DNA from: Chloroflexota bacterium
GTDB lineage: Bacteria > Chloroflexota > Anaerolineae > Aggregatilineales > Phototrophicaceae
Assembly: GCA_013388745.1 (NCBI GenBank)
Contig: JACAER010000006.1
Span: 1 to 64,000, forward strand
Direction of reading: 5' to 3'
Length of the DNA: 64,000 nt
Shown here: positions 1 to 7,237 of the stretch, piece by piece
Layout of the letters: the number at the start of each line of letters is the position of its first letter
Numbering within the stretch: position 1 is the stretch's first letter
Program-made: the position numbers and the translations under genes
The notes under the pieces: generated by a model
Told to the model about the DNA's origin: nothing
The model's database searches: none
The model's input: the letters and a program-made list of their open reading frames with translations, nothing else

Positions 1-745
1 CCTCACGCCAGTACAACGACGCCATCTGCAGCCCGGCGGCCCAGCCTTCTGTCTGGTGGGTCAGGACATCAATATCCGCATCATCCATCTCGACTTCATT
101 CACCTGGCGGAGTAGGGTGGTGGCTTCATCGGGCTGAAAACGCAGTTCCTCCACACTCAGTTCGATCAGCTCGCGGTTAGCGCGCATCCGGGCCAGTGGC
201 AAGGGCGGATCCGCTCGTGTCGTTATGATCAGATGGACATGATGTGGCAGTTGTTCCAGCACCCGAGTCAGACCGTCGTGGATAGGGAGATGGTCGATGA
301 CGTGATAATCGTCGAGGATCATGAACAGCGGCCTGGCGCTGCGATCCAGTTCCGAAAAGAACTCAGCCAGCCAGCGGTCAAAACGGCGCGGGGTATCCGG
401 GTGTGGGATGTCTGAGATGGGCAGAGGCAGGGCGGGCTGGATCATGCGCAGGGCTTGCAGGACACAGAACCAGAAACGCACCGAATGATTGTCGCTTTCA
501 TCCAGCGACAGCCAGGCAGCATTCCATTTCAACTGCTGCACCACCTGCCCGACCAGCGTGGTTTTGCCAAAGCCGGCTGGCGCTGAGATGACGGCGAGTT
601 TGGCGTGGGCAAGGGGTTTCAGGCGGTCGATCAGTCGGGGACGGACAACCAGGGGTGTTCGCAGGCGCGGTGGCTGGATTTTGGTGGCGAAGACGGTGTA
701 ACGGTTGCTACTGGTGTCAAGATCATTGGTACTTGCCATACCCAT
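1..745 (-). CDS. MalT/LuxR-type STAND ATPase regulator, N-terminal part (runs off the window)
   Basis: Read on the complement from an ATG at 745 (a second ATG is at 739); the frame stays open to base 1, so only about 248 residues are visible. They match the N-terminal part of MalT-family STAND transcription regulators. A short leader ends in the motif TKIQPPRLR, followed by a Walker A loop APAGFGKTTL at about residues 55-64 and a Walker B strand LFMILDDYHVID. A sensor-like HHVHLIITTRADPP and an LRF segment with QTEGWAAGLQMA follow. These proteins usually carry a TPR-like sensor and a C-terminal LuxR helix-turn-helix, which would lie beyond base 1. It is transcribed away from the XRE gene at 965-1300, probably within the same integrated element. 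Family call is solid; the ligand is unknown. Confidence 0.85.
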   Translation of the reverse strand, partial: MGMASTNDLDTSSNRYTVFATKIQPPRLRTPLVVRPRLIDRLKPLAHAKLAVISAPAGFGKTTLVGQVVQQLKWNAAWLSLDESDNHSVRFWFCVLQALRMIQPALPLPISDIPHPDTPRRFDRWLAEFFSELDRSARPLFMILDDYHVIDHLPIHDGLTRVLEQLPHHVHLIITTRADPPLPLARMRANRELIELSVEELRFQPDEATTLLRQVNEVEMDDADIDVLTHQTEGWAAGLQMASLYWRE

Positions 746-895
746 ACCTGCACGTCGCTGTTGCCGCGTCTCATTCCTGATTACTTCAAAGGTTCAGCGT
801 GGGCGAGGGTCTTTCAGACCGACAACCCAGTGAACAGCACACCTCCCTGGTTGGAAGCAGCGCAAAACAGTCAAATTAAACTTTGTTGTCTTTTC

Positions 896-924
896 ATTAT
901 ACTGCCAAAGGGCATCAACGTTCA
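896..924 (-). promoter_or_regulatory. Candidate promoter of the MalT-like gene
   Basis: On the minus strand TATAAT (901-896) lies 17 bases after TGAACG (924-919). The -10 is perfect and the -35 weak. It would give a leader of roughly 145 nt before the ATG at 745. No leader structure was recognised. Confidence 0.35.
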
Positions 925-964
925 GTTAAGGTTTAGATTGGGTTAGTGCTTGTTTCCACATGCC

Positions 965-1300
965 TCACGATCCATTCTGTTCGCGCAGGGTCAGCGCCAG
1001 AGTTTCGAGCATTTGCAGGACGAAATCGATCCGCTCTTCCGGGAACATGCTTAACACCGCCGCTGCGCGCTCATGTCGGGTCATGTCCTCATCGATGAAG
1101 AAGAACATGATAGGTTTGCCAAGCGCCGCCGCCCAGCGTGGCAAATCCGGGGCATCAATGGTCGAGACGCCCGTTTCCACATTCGAGATGACCCCCTGGC
1201 TGATGCTCAGTTTCTCCGCCAGGTCAGACTGCTTCATATCGGCATCCAACCGTGCTCGCCGGACGCGCTCGCCCAGTTTTTTCTTTGCTTCGCTGCTCAT
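965..1300 (-). CDS. XRE-family helix-turn-helix repressor
   Basis: A 111-residue protein with an N-terminal Cro/C1-type HTH: AKKKLGERVRRARLDADMKQSDLAEKLSISQGVISNVETG, in which SQGVISNVE is the recognition helix region. After it comes a helical tail (MTRHERAAAVLSMFPEERIDFVLQMLETLAL), perhaps for dimerisation. The ATG at 1300 is preferred over one nine codons upstream because a purine-rich GGGGGA stretch precedes it. It is divergent from the small HTH gene at 1441; an inverted repeat lies between them, as expected for an element-borne repressor controlling its own region. The target is inferred. Confidence 0.8.
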   Translation of the reverse strand: MSSEAKKKLGERVRRARLDADMKQSDLAEKLSISQGVISNVETGVSTIDAPDLPRWAAALGKPIMFFFIDEDMTRHERAAAVLSMFPEERIDFVLQMLETLALTLREQNGS

Positions 1301-1359
1301 AAACCATCCCCCAACCACCTTGACCATAACAATGATATTGTAGTTTCTGATTCGAGACC

Positions 1360-1407
1360 TGACAATCTAATAGATTGGGTTGTCAAACAGGTAAAATGAC
1401 GTATATT
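1360..1407 (+). promoter_or_regulatory. Promoter with overlapping inverted-repeat operator
   Basis: CAATCT-AAT-AGATTG (1363-1377) is a perfect inverted repeat, nested in an outer TGACAA / TTGTCA pair. The outer right arm overlaps a candidate -35 (TTGTCA, 1380-1385), 16 bases before TATATT (1402-1407), which would drive the gene at 1441. A repressor bound here would block that promoter. The neighbouring XRE protein is the obvious candidate by position only. Confidence 0.45.
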
Positions 1408-1440
1408 AGATTTATGGGTATATCATTAGGTTAATGAGAA

Positions 1441-1695
1441 ATGAGGTGTGCTGTGACCCGACGCAAGGTCAAGACCTTCCTGATGCAGCTCATCGAGCGC
1501 GATCATCCCGGCCAATCCATCGAGCAAATCCTGCTGGCTGCCTACTGCGAACATGGCACTGAACGGGCAGCAGCGCAGGCGTTGGGCATCACGCAACAGT
1601 CATTCAACGCCTGGAAGTTCCGTCTCGGACTGGATAATGCGATGCTGATGGAACACATGAGACGTTCAACAGGCATTCAGCGGGAGGAAGCATGA
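1441..1695 (+). CDS. Small helix-turn-helix protein, 84 aa
   Basis: A short basic protein. Residues about 24-62 (SIEQILLAAYCEHGTERAAA followed by QALGITQQSFNAWKFRLGL) read as a helix-turn-helix of the kind used to recognise DNA. No domain was found outside the HTH. It follows the XRE-controlled promoter region and its last codons overlap the next gene in an ATGA arrangement (1692-1695), so the two are probably translated together. By position it may be an accessory factor of the integrated element, for example a recombination directionality factor or regulator. That role is a guess from context. Confidence 0.6.
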   Translation: MRCAVTRRKVKTFLMQLIERDHPGQSIEQILLAAYCEHGTERAAAQALGITQQSFNAWKFRLGLDNAMLMEHMRRSTGIQREEA

Positions 1696-1895
1696 CCCAT
1701 TACTCCCAGTCCCTATCTCCCGAAAAGCTGCTCGAACGAGTGTTGCGGGTCGCCGACCTGTTGACTATCCCGGCAGAACGAATACACATCGAAAAGCAGC
1801 AATCTGGCAACCCAACTGATTCCATGATACCGACAGTAGAAATGGCGTCGGATGATAATGCGAAACCTGTGAAACGCCATTTTCGGGTAAAGTAG
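1692..1895 (+). CDS. Hypothetical small protein, 67 aa
   Basis: Not recognised. It starts in an ATGA overlap with the upstream HTH gene, and an upstream GGGAGGAAGC in the end of that gene serves as ribosome binding site. The sequence is hydrophilic, with a Pro/Ser-containing N-terminus (SLSPEKLLERVLRVADLLTIP) and a basic C-terminus (KPVKRHFRVK). No membrane segment or catalytic motif is visible. It sits 31 bases before the serine recombinase, so it is part of the mobile element's leading operon. Its coding nature rests mainly on the overlap and ribosome site. Confidence 0.5.
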   Translation: MTHYSQSLSPEKLLERVLRVADLLTIPAERIHIEKQQSGNPTDSMIPTVEMASDDNAKPVKRHFRVK

Positions 1896-1926
1896 GGATA
1901 TTCAAATACGTTTTGGTCACAGGCTT

Positions 1927-3897
1927 ATGGCGCGCAAAAGACCGCGTTTAACACCCGACTCTGGCTTCGTCAAATATCTGCGTACCAGCGACGAAGAAGT
2001 GCAGTCGCCGGAACGGTCGCAGGCTGCCCAGCGCCGGGACATTTTCCAACGGCTGGTCAGCTATCTGTCGCTTCCAGACCTCGGCGAGTACGTCGACAAC
2101 TATACCGGCACATCCGCCGACCGCAAACACTACCAGCAGATGCTAACCGACTCGCGTCAGGGCAAGTTCTCGCATGTTTTCGCCAGTACGCCGGATCGCT
2201 TCGGACGAGATGATGTGGAGGCGCTGCGCGCCATTGACGAGATGACCCGTCTGGGCATCAAAGTACGTTTCGCTTCCCACCCCGATCTGGACCCGTCCGA
2301 CCCGGATGACCGTCTGTATCTCAATATTCTTTTCGGGATGGCGAAACGCGAGTCAGCCATCACCGGCAAGCGCACCACCGGCGGGATGCTCTCCAAGCTG
2401 CTCAGAGGCGAATGGACATGGCGCGCCCCCGATGGGTACGTCAACAAAGAAATCAGGATTGGTGAGCTGGAGCGAGAAGAGCAGCTGCAACATGCGCGTT
2501 ATAAGCGTTGGGTCGAGATCGACCCGGAGCAGGCGCAGGTCTGGCGCTACGCCTGGGACTTACTGCTGCAAGATGCGCCAACGCTGGAGGATATTTGCGA
2601 GGCTTTGTTCGCGCGTGGCTACCGCCTGCGCGATGGCCGTCCGTTTGTGCGCGTTAACCAGCAGGGGAAGCGAGTCCCCAACAAACAGGCGCTCTCGCGG
2701 GCTTTCCATAACTGGTTTTACGCCGGCTGGGTGGTAGCAGAGAATGATTGGGCCAACATTCCACCGAAGACGCTGCGCGGCAACTGGCAGCCCGTAGTGT
2801 CGACGGAGGAATTTGAGATGGGTCTCGCCATCCTTGCCCGGCGCAATCGCAAACCGGTGCCACAGAAAAAGCATTTCTATCTCTTGCAGGGCCTCATTTA
2901 CCTTCAGATGCCGGGCGGCGAGTTACTGAAGCTCACCTGCGCGCGACCGAATGCCACCCGCACACCGGAGGGGGTTTCCTACTACTGCGTGCCCAGCAGC
3001 TCCCTCAATTTCCTGTGTCGTGACATTGACGCGCAGATTGGTCAATTCCTGCACTCGATCCAGGTCAGCCCGGCTGTTCTCCCGCAAATTCGACAGACCT
3101 ATCTCGCGGATATACACAGCCATTCATCCTCTCGCGTCAAAGAAATACAAGCTCTTGAACAGGCATTAGAGCGGGTGAAGGAACGGGAACTCAATCTGTG
3201 GCGCGCCTTCACCGAACATGGGATGCGCGCCGAGACATTCCAAAAGCTGGCGCGTGAGTACCAGGATGAGCAGGATCGCATCACATTTGCATTAAAAGCG
3301 ATTCAACAGGAAAATAGAGAAACTATCGCAAATCTTGATGCAGCGTTGGCGATCATCGCGCAGATCGGGGAGCGATATGGACAGCAGGGGTCAGCGCGGC
3401 AGCGCGACATCCTGCGGCAGGTCGTCGATAGGGTTGTGATTGACCTTCGAGGTCAGGTGTTGAGGCTGGAGTTGAAATCGCCGTTTGTCTACCTGCACCA
3501 GTTAGCAGGGGGTGACAGCGGCAAGCAAGTGAAGCGTAAATCCTCGCCCAGGGCTGGAAAACAAACATCCAGCCTCAGCGGAACTGGACGTTCATTTCAG
3601 GTCGGCTTTTGTGAAGCCACCCTGATTCGAACCTCGGTAGTAGTCATCATCCATCCCAAAGGCAGAGAAAAAGTCCCATTCGGCCTCGTCATACAGCGCC
3701 ATATAGTAGCGGATATTCATATGCCCCATCGCGTCGCGGTATTCCGGCGGTATCGTCTTGCGCAGAAACAACGGCAGCGTTTCGATTTGTTGGACACTTG
3801 GCATCGATTGGTTCACAGGCAAAGCCCTCTCTTGTATCTATGGCGAAAGGTCTATAATATGCGCTACAGGTCGATTCGTGACAAGGGCAAGGCATGA
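1927..3897 (+). CDS. Large serine recombinase (element integrase) with a read-through tail
   Basis: A site-specific recombinase of the large serine family. The catalytic domain spans about residues 13-160: FVKYLRTSDEE carries the expected nucleophile Ser21, and FASTPDRFGRDDVEALRAID the conserved Arg region. A recombinase domain (about 200-320) follows, then a degenerate zinc-ribbon-like segment (LLQGLIYLQMPGG), and a coiled coil at about 405-480. Residues from about 556 onward (bases 3592-3897) are antisense to a truncated thioesterase gene and look nothing like recombinase sequence, so the native protein probably ends near residue 550 and the last 100 residues were acquired by insertion. The stop overlaps the start of the next chromosomal gene. 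The enzyme presumably integrates and excises the element to its left. Confidence 0.88.
   Translation: MARKRPRLTPDSGFVKYLRTSDEEVQSPERSQAAQRRDIFQRLVSYLSLPDLGEYVDNYTGTSADRKHYQQMLTDSRQGKFSHVFASTPDRFGRDDVEALRAIDEMTRLGIKVRFASHPDLDPSDPDDRLYLNILFGMAKRESAITGKRTTGGMLSKLLRGEWTWRAPDGYVNKEIRIGELEREEQLQHARYKRWVEIDPEQAQVWRYAWDLLLQDAPTLEDICEALFARGYRLRDGRPFVRVNQQGKRVPNKQALSRAFHNWFYAGWVVAENDWANIPPKTLRGNWQPVVSTEEFEMGLAILARRNRKPVPQKKHFYLLQGLIYLQMPGGELLKLTCARPNATRTPEGVSYYCVPSSSLNFLCRDIDAQIGQFLHSIQVSPAVLPQIRQTYLADIHSHSSSRVKEIQALEQALERVKERELNLWRAFTEHGMRAETFQKLAREYQDEQDRITFALKAIQQENRETIANLDAALAIIAQIGERYGQQGSARQRDILRQVVDRVVIDLRGQVLRLELKSPFVYLHQLAGGDSGKQVKRKSSPRAGKQTSSLSGTGRSFQVGFCEATLIRTSVVVIIHPKGREKVPFGLVIQRHIVADIHMPHRVAVFRRYRLAQKQRQRFDLLDTWHRLVHRQSPLLYLWRKVYNMRYRSIRDKGKA
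3592..3822 (-). pseudogene. Truncated hotdog-fold thioesterase cut by the integrated element
   Basis: The 76-residue minus-strand frame reads as the first half of a 4-hydroxybenzoyl-CoA-thioesterase-like protein: PEYRDAMGHMNIRYYMALYDEA has the catalytic Asp and the GHMN motif, followed by WDFFSAFGMDDDYYR. After SNQGGFT it stops at KADLK, where family members continue for another 60-80 residues. The missing half does not occur in the 3.6 kb to the left, consistent with an insertion whose far end lies beyond base 1. The likely start is GTG at 3816, seven bases after GAGAGGG; TTG at 3822 and ATG at 3804 are alternatives. The fragment is probably inactive. Confidence 0.7.
3832..3858 (+). promoter_or_regulatory. 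Candidate promoter of the gene at 3894
   Basis: TTGTAT (3832-3837) and a perfect TATAAT (3853-3858) with a 15-base spacer, 36 bases ahead of the ATG at 3894. The spacer is short. It lies inside the divergent upstream region shared with the truncated thioesterase. Confidence 0.4.
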
Positions 3898-4202
3898 CAA
3901 ATGAGATTGAACCCATCGCGCCAGAAGAAGCGCGCCTGATCCTCGACAACGCAATACAGGAGCGGTTGGGCGTCAATTGGGAGGACGAGGGCTGGGTACT
4001 GGTGAGCGGCAACGACTTCATGGCGCGCCTGACACGCAAGCGTACCAATGTCGATTTTTATGTGGACTTACTCGGCAGCGTCAAGATCGAAGAAAAAGAA
4101 ATCAACGCCGGCCAGGATTTGGGACGTCTTGCCGCCTGGGTTTTTCTGATCGCATCCTTGATTATTGCGCTGCTCATCGCGCGTATTGCGGGATACCTAT
4201 AA
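3894..4202 (+). CDS. Hypothetical protein with a C-terminal membrane helix, 102 aa
   Basis: Not assigned to a family. The first 75 residues are acidic and soluble (PIAPEEARLILDNAIQERLG, then WEDEGWVLVSGNDFMARL). The last 25 (AAWVFLIASLIIALLIARIA) form one clear transmembrane helix, so this is a tail-anchored protein facing the cytoplasm. GGGCAAGG just before the ATG is a reasonable ribosome site. The gene ends one base before the TTG start proposed for the acetyltransferase, suggesting a two-gene operon. Confidence 0.6.
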   Translation: MTNEIEPIAPEEARLILDNAIQERLGVNWEDEGWVLVSGNDFMARLTRKRTNVDFYVDLLGSVKIEEKEINAGQDLGRLAAWVFLIASLIIALLIARIAGYL

Positions 4203-4203
4203 A

Positions 4204-4638
4204 TTGACCGAAAATTATCATCCTAGCGTCATCATTCGCCGCGCAGCAGCAGCAGACATCCCCGCGCTGCAAGCCTTTATTACGCCTTTTGTCAACGACG
4301 GCAAGCTTCTGCCGCGCACGTTGGACGAGTTCGAAGAACTGCTGCCTAATTTTTTCGTGGCTGAACACGAAGGCCAGATGGTGGGCTGCGCCGCGCTCGA
4401 AATCTATTCGCGCAAATTGGCAGAGGTGCGCAGCCTCGCCGTTTCGCCACAAGTGCAGGGGTTAGGCATCGGCAAGCGGTTGGTGCAGGCCTGCCTGGAA
4501 CGTGCGCGCGAACAACATATTCTGGAAGTGATGGCAATCACCTCGTCAGATCGCTTTTTCCTGTCGTGCGGTTTTGAGTTCACCCTGCCCGGCGAAAAGA
4601 AAGCCCTCTTTTACCAGACACGCGACACAATCGAATAG
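4204..4638 (+). CDS. GNAT acetyltransferase, probable N-acetylglutamate synthase type
   Basis: A single GNAT domain. VIIRRAAAADIPALQAFITPF opens the fold and KLLPRTLDEFEELLPNFFVA is the segment typical of the short ArgA-like N-acetylglutamate synthases. EVRSLAVSPQVQGLGIGKRL contains the acetyl-CoA-binding Q-x-x-G-x-G/K loop. These enzymes make N-acetylglutamate from glutamate and acetyl-CoA, the first step of arginine synthesis, but no other arg gene is in the window. I prefer TTG at 4204, immediately after the upstream stop, over a start at 4165 that would overlap the previous membrane helix. The substrate is inferred from sequence resemblance only. Confidence 0.72.
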   Translation: MTENYHPSVIIRRAAAADIPALQAFITPFVNDGKLLPRTLDEFEELLPNFFVAEHEGQMVGCAALEIYSRKLAEVRSLAVSPQVQGLGIGKRLVQACLERAREQHILEVMAITSSDRFFLSCGFEFTLPGEKKALFYQTRDTIE

Positions 4639-4650
4639 CATCAACATGAC

Positions 4651-4679
4651 TTGACCCAGGATTCAAGTCGTCGTATACT
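4651..4679 (+). promoter_or_regulatory. Sigma-70-type promoter of the TetR gene
   Basis: TTGACC (4651-4656), a 17-base spacer and TATACT (4674-4679). The predicted start of transcription falls inside the palindrome at 4681-4700, so the bound repressor would cover it. Confidence 0.7.
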
Positions 4680-4680
4680 C

Positions 4681-4700
4681 TTGATTGAATGTTCAATCAA
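4681..4700 (+). promoter_or_regulatory. TetR-type palindromic operator
   Basis: TTGATTGAATGTTCAATCAA is a perfect inverted repeat: 9-base arms around a TG centre. It directly follows the -10 box and ends 11 bases before the ATG at 4712. Size, symmetry and location fit an autoregulatory operator for the TetR-family protein it precedes, and probably for the ABC genes downstream. Confidence 0.75.
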
Positions 4701-4711
4701 GATGTTGTGCA

Positions 4712-5314
4712 ATGACCGAAAACGACTTCAATCGCCGCCAGCAAATCCTCAACGCCGCCGTAAAGGTGTTTGCCCGCGTGGGTTTCGCCGGGGCGACCAT
4801 CAAAAAAATCGCCGATGAAGCCGGACTTAAATCGCCAGCCCTGATTTACTGGTACTTTCCCAACAAACAGGCGTTATTTGTGGCTGTGGTCACCGAATTG
4901 TCGCCGCTGTTGCAGCGCATCGCCGGGGATAATCGCGACCTGATGGCAGAACCGCCGCAGGATGTGCTTCTGTACTTCGCGCAGTCTGCGATTGCTTATG
5001 TCGAGCATCCTGGAGCTGGCAATCTGATGCGTATCCTTTTTTCAGAGATCAATCAGATCGAAGAACTGATGGAAAGCTATGCGACGCTGCAAAAGATGAT
5101 CCTGGGCTTTCTGACAGCGTATTTGCAGCAGCAAATCGCGGCGGGGCGGCTGAAACCCCATGATCCGCAGGTATCAGCGCGCATGTTCATCGGCGCGCTG
5201 CTGACTTACGCCTTGTCGCGCCATGTATTCACCTGGCTGGCCGAGGGACTGCCGCCGGGTACGGAATATGCCGAACAGCTTGTCGCCCATTTTCTACACG
5301 GCTTACAGGCGTAG
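4712..5314 (+). CDS. TetR-family transcriptional repressor
   Basis: A 200-residue repressor. The N-terminal HTH runs RRQQILNAAVKVFARVGFAG, then TIKKIADEAGLKSPALIYWYFPNKQALF, a textbook TetR DNA-binding domain with the YWYFPNK helix end. The C-terminal ligand and dimer domain is helical (MRILFSEINQIEELMESYATL, then MFIGALLTYALSRHVFTWLAE). The ATG at 4712 is chosen because an upstream TTG frame would read through the operator. A small frame and an ABC exporter pair follow in the same direction, so it probably senses a toxic ligand and controls its export. The ligand is unknown. Confidence 0.88.
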   Translation: MTENDFNRRQQILNAAVKVFARVGFAGATIKKIADEAGLKSPALIYWYFPNKQALFVAVVTELSPLLQRIAGDNRDLMAEPPQDVLLYFAQSAIAYVEHPGAGNLMRILFSEINQIEELMESYATLQKMILGFLTAYLQQQIAAGRLKPHDPQVSARMFIGALLTYALSRHVFTWLAEGLPPGTEYAEQLVAHFLHGLQA

Positions 5315-5350
5315 CGCACGCCAAAAGCGCTCCTCGAAAGGTTAGCCGAC

Positions 5351-5473
5351 ATGTTTTCTGGAAAAATGATCGAAAAATACACCGGTTTCCAGGCCTGGAT
5401 ACACGACACTTTGGTCACCCAACGCGCGCTCAATCTGCATTTGCTCTACCTGAACACGGAGAGGAACCCATGA
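5351..5473 (+). CDS. Small open frame of 40 aa ahead of the ABC exporter
   Basis: ATG at 5351 follows AAAGG at a suitable distance, and the frame ends in an ATGA overlap with the ABC ATPase start (5470-5473). The 40-residue product (MFSGKMIEKYTGFQAWIHDT, then LVTQRALNLHLLYLNTERNP) resembles nothing I know. The overlap suggests translational coupling, making it either a small protein of the operon or a leader. It lies between a TetR gene and its likely target. Coding status is unproven. Confidence 0.4.
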   Translation: MFSGKMIEKYTGFQAWIHDTLVTQRALNLHLLYLNTERNP

Positions 5474-6333
5474 ACGATGATGCGGTCCATATCACTGAAC
5501 TACGCAAAAATTATGGCAAATTCGAGGCCCTGCGCGGACTCAATCTGACCGTGCCGCGCGGCCAGATTTTCGGCCTGCTGGGCGCCAACGGCGCGGGCAA
5601 AACCACCCTCATCAAGGTGCTGATCGGTCTCGGACGCTACCACAGCGGACAAGTCAGTGTGCTGGGACTCAATCCACAGACGCAGGCGCGTTCGCTGCGC
5701 CGACAAATCGGCTACATGCCGCAGGAATCGGCGCTGTACGAAGACTTGTCGGCGCGCGATAATGTGCGCTTTTTTGGCCGCGCGCACGCTATTCAAAATC
5801 TCGAAGCGCGTATCGACCAGATTCTGGAGTTCGTCAATTTACGCGAGCGTCAGCATGAAGCGGTGCATCGTTTTTCCGGCGGTATGAAACAGCGGGTATC
5901 GCTGGCCTGCGCGCTGGTTCATCAGCCGACGCTCATGCTGTTGGACGAGCCAACAGCGGGTATCGACCCCAAACTGCGCGAGACCCTTTGGATGCATTTT
6001 CGGACGCTGGCGGCACAGGGCGTGACGATTATCGTGAGCACACATCAGATGGACGAGGCGCTGCACTGCGATCACATCGCCGTGATGCGCGAGGGCGTCG
6101 TCTTGGCATCTGATACGCCGCGCGGGCTGTTGGGACGCGGCACAGCCCATATCAAAATCTGGAACGGCGCGCAGGTGGTCGATGAAACACTCGCACAGTA
6201 TCCCGAAGAACTGCCGCGCCTGCTCCAGCGCTTTCATCTCGATCCGACGGTCAGCCGGATCGAAGTCGTCGAAGATACACTCGAAGACATCATCCTTAAT
6301 CTGATAAACGGCAAAGTGCCTGCCGCTTCGTAG
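5470..6333 (+). CDS. ABC transporter ATP-binding protein (drug/lipid export type)
   Basis: A cytoplasmic ATPase subunit of 287 residues in the DrrA/CcmA-like group. Visible are Walker A GANGAGKTT (about 39-47), Q-loop YMPQES, signature FSGGMKQR, Walker B LMLLDEPTAGID, and the H-loop STHQMDEA. The signature begins with Phe instead of the usual Leu. A C-terminal extension of some 60 residues follows, as in exporters of this group. The permease begins 18 bases downstream, and the TetR regulator lies upstream, so the set is probably an inducible efflux system. Confidence 0.9.
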   Translation: MNDDAVHITELRKNYGKFEALRGLNLTVPRGQIFGLLGANGAGKTTLIKVLIGLGRYHSGQVSVLGLNPQTQARSLRRQIGYMPQESALYEDLSARDNVRFFGRAHAIQNLEARIDQILEFVNLRERQHEAVHRFSGGMKQRVSLACALVHQPTLMLLDEPTAGIDPKLRETLWMHFRTLAAQGVTIIVSTHQMDEALHCDHIAVMREGVVLASDTPRGLLGRGTAHIKIWNGAQVVDETLAQYPEELPRLLQRFHLDPTVSRIEVVEDTLEDIILNLINGKVPAAS

Positions 6334-6351
6334 CACAAGAAAGGCTGCTCT

Positions 6352-7083
6352 ATGTTGACCCAGGTTTTCGCCATCGCCGTGCGCGTGCTGCGCCAGCTTG
6401 CCCACGATCGCCGTTTTGTCGCCCTCTCGCTGATCGTGCCGTTTTTTATCATCTGGATGCTCAACATCTTTTTCGACGCAGTGGAATTCCCGGTCTTTCG
6501 CCCTAAGCAGTTTATTGTGCCTGCTGCGGCCTTTATCGTCCACTTCCTGACCTATGTGCTGTGTGCGATTGTGCTGGTGCGCGAACGCACGGCACAGACA
6601 TTGGCGCGCATGTTCGTCAACGGCTACCAGCGCAGCAGCATCATCACTGGCTACATTCTGGCGTATTCGCTGCTGGCGACGCTGCAAAGCCTGATTGTGC
6701 TCATCTCGATCCAGGTGTTTTTTGAACTCGATTATGCGCCAGAAACCATGTTGGCGATTTACGGCGTCTTCTGGTTGCTGGCGCTCATCAGCATCGCGCT
6801 TGGCATTTTTGTCTCGAATTTCGCCCGCAACGAAGGCCAGGTGTTCCCCTTCATCCCGCTGATGACCATGCCGTCAGTATTCTTTTCAGGGATGATCGTG
6901 CCAGTGAGCCAGATGCCGGATTGGGCGGGATTTTTGAGCACGTTCACGCCGCTGTACTATGCCATCGAAGGGCTGCACGCGCTGACCGACAACGGCGGCG
7001 ATCTGGCGATGCTGTGGGGGCTGCCGCCGTATGGGCTGATTGTGCTGACGCTGGCGACGCTGACGCTGCGGGAACAGGAATAG
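6352..7083 (+). CDS. ABC-2 type transporter permease
   Basis: An integral membrane protein of 243 residues with about six hydrophobic helices (for example FVALSLIVPFFIIWMLNIF, AAAFIVHFLTYVLCAIVLV, ILAYSLLATLQSLIVLISI, VFWLLALISIALGIFVS). It carries the ABC-2 end motif FSGMIVPVSQMPDWAGFLST followed by FTPLYYAIEGLHAL. It would form the membrane part of the exporter with the ATPase encoded 18 bases upstream. AGAAAGGCTGCTCT precedes the ATG. A GC-rich hairpin (GGGG...CCCC, about 7084-7105) follows the stop but has no T-run. Confidence 0.88.
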   Translation: MLTQVFAIAVRVLRQLAHDRRFVALSLIVPFFIIWMLNIFFDAVEFPVFRPKQFIVPAAAFIVHFLTYVLCAIVLVRERTAQTLARMFVNGYQRSSIITGYILAYSLLATLQSLIVLISIQVFFELDYAPETMLAIYGVFWLLALISIALGIFVSNFARNEGQVFPFIPLMTMPSVFFSGMIVPVSQMPDWAGFLSTFTPLYYAIEGLHALTDNGGDLAMLWGLPPYGLIVLTLATLTLREQE

Positions 7084-7237
7084 GGGGGCGCCAAAAGCGG
7101 CCCCCGATGCACAGGGCATTTGGGGAGAATGTGTGCGCCAGCGGTTCAGGGCATAGACGTCGCGGCGGGAGTGCTGGTGGGCGTGCGTGCGCAGGTCGGC
7201 GGCGCGCAGCGCCCACATATGCATACGGTCGTGCGGA

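Noticed and set aside
3624..3633. GATTCGAACC, identical to a tRNA T-loop on the minus strand, near the insertion junction
   Set aside because: The flanking bases do not form a T-stem or acceptor stem, and the stretch is explained by thioesterase codons (R-G-S-N-Q). No tRNA here.
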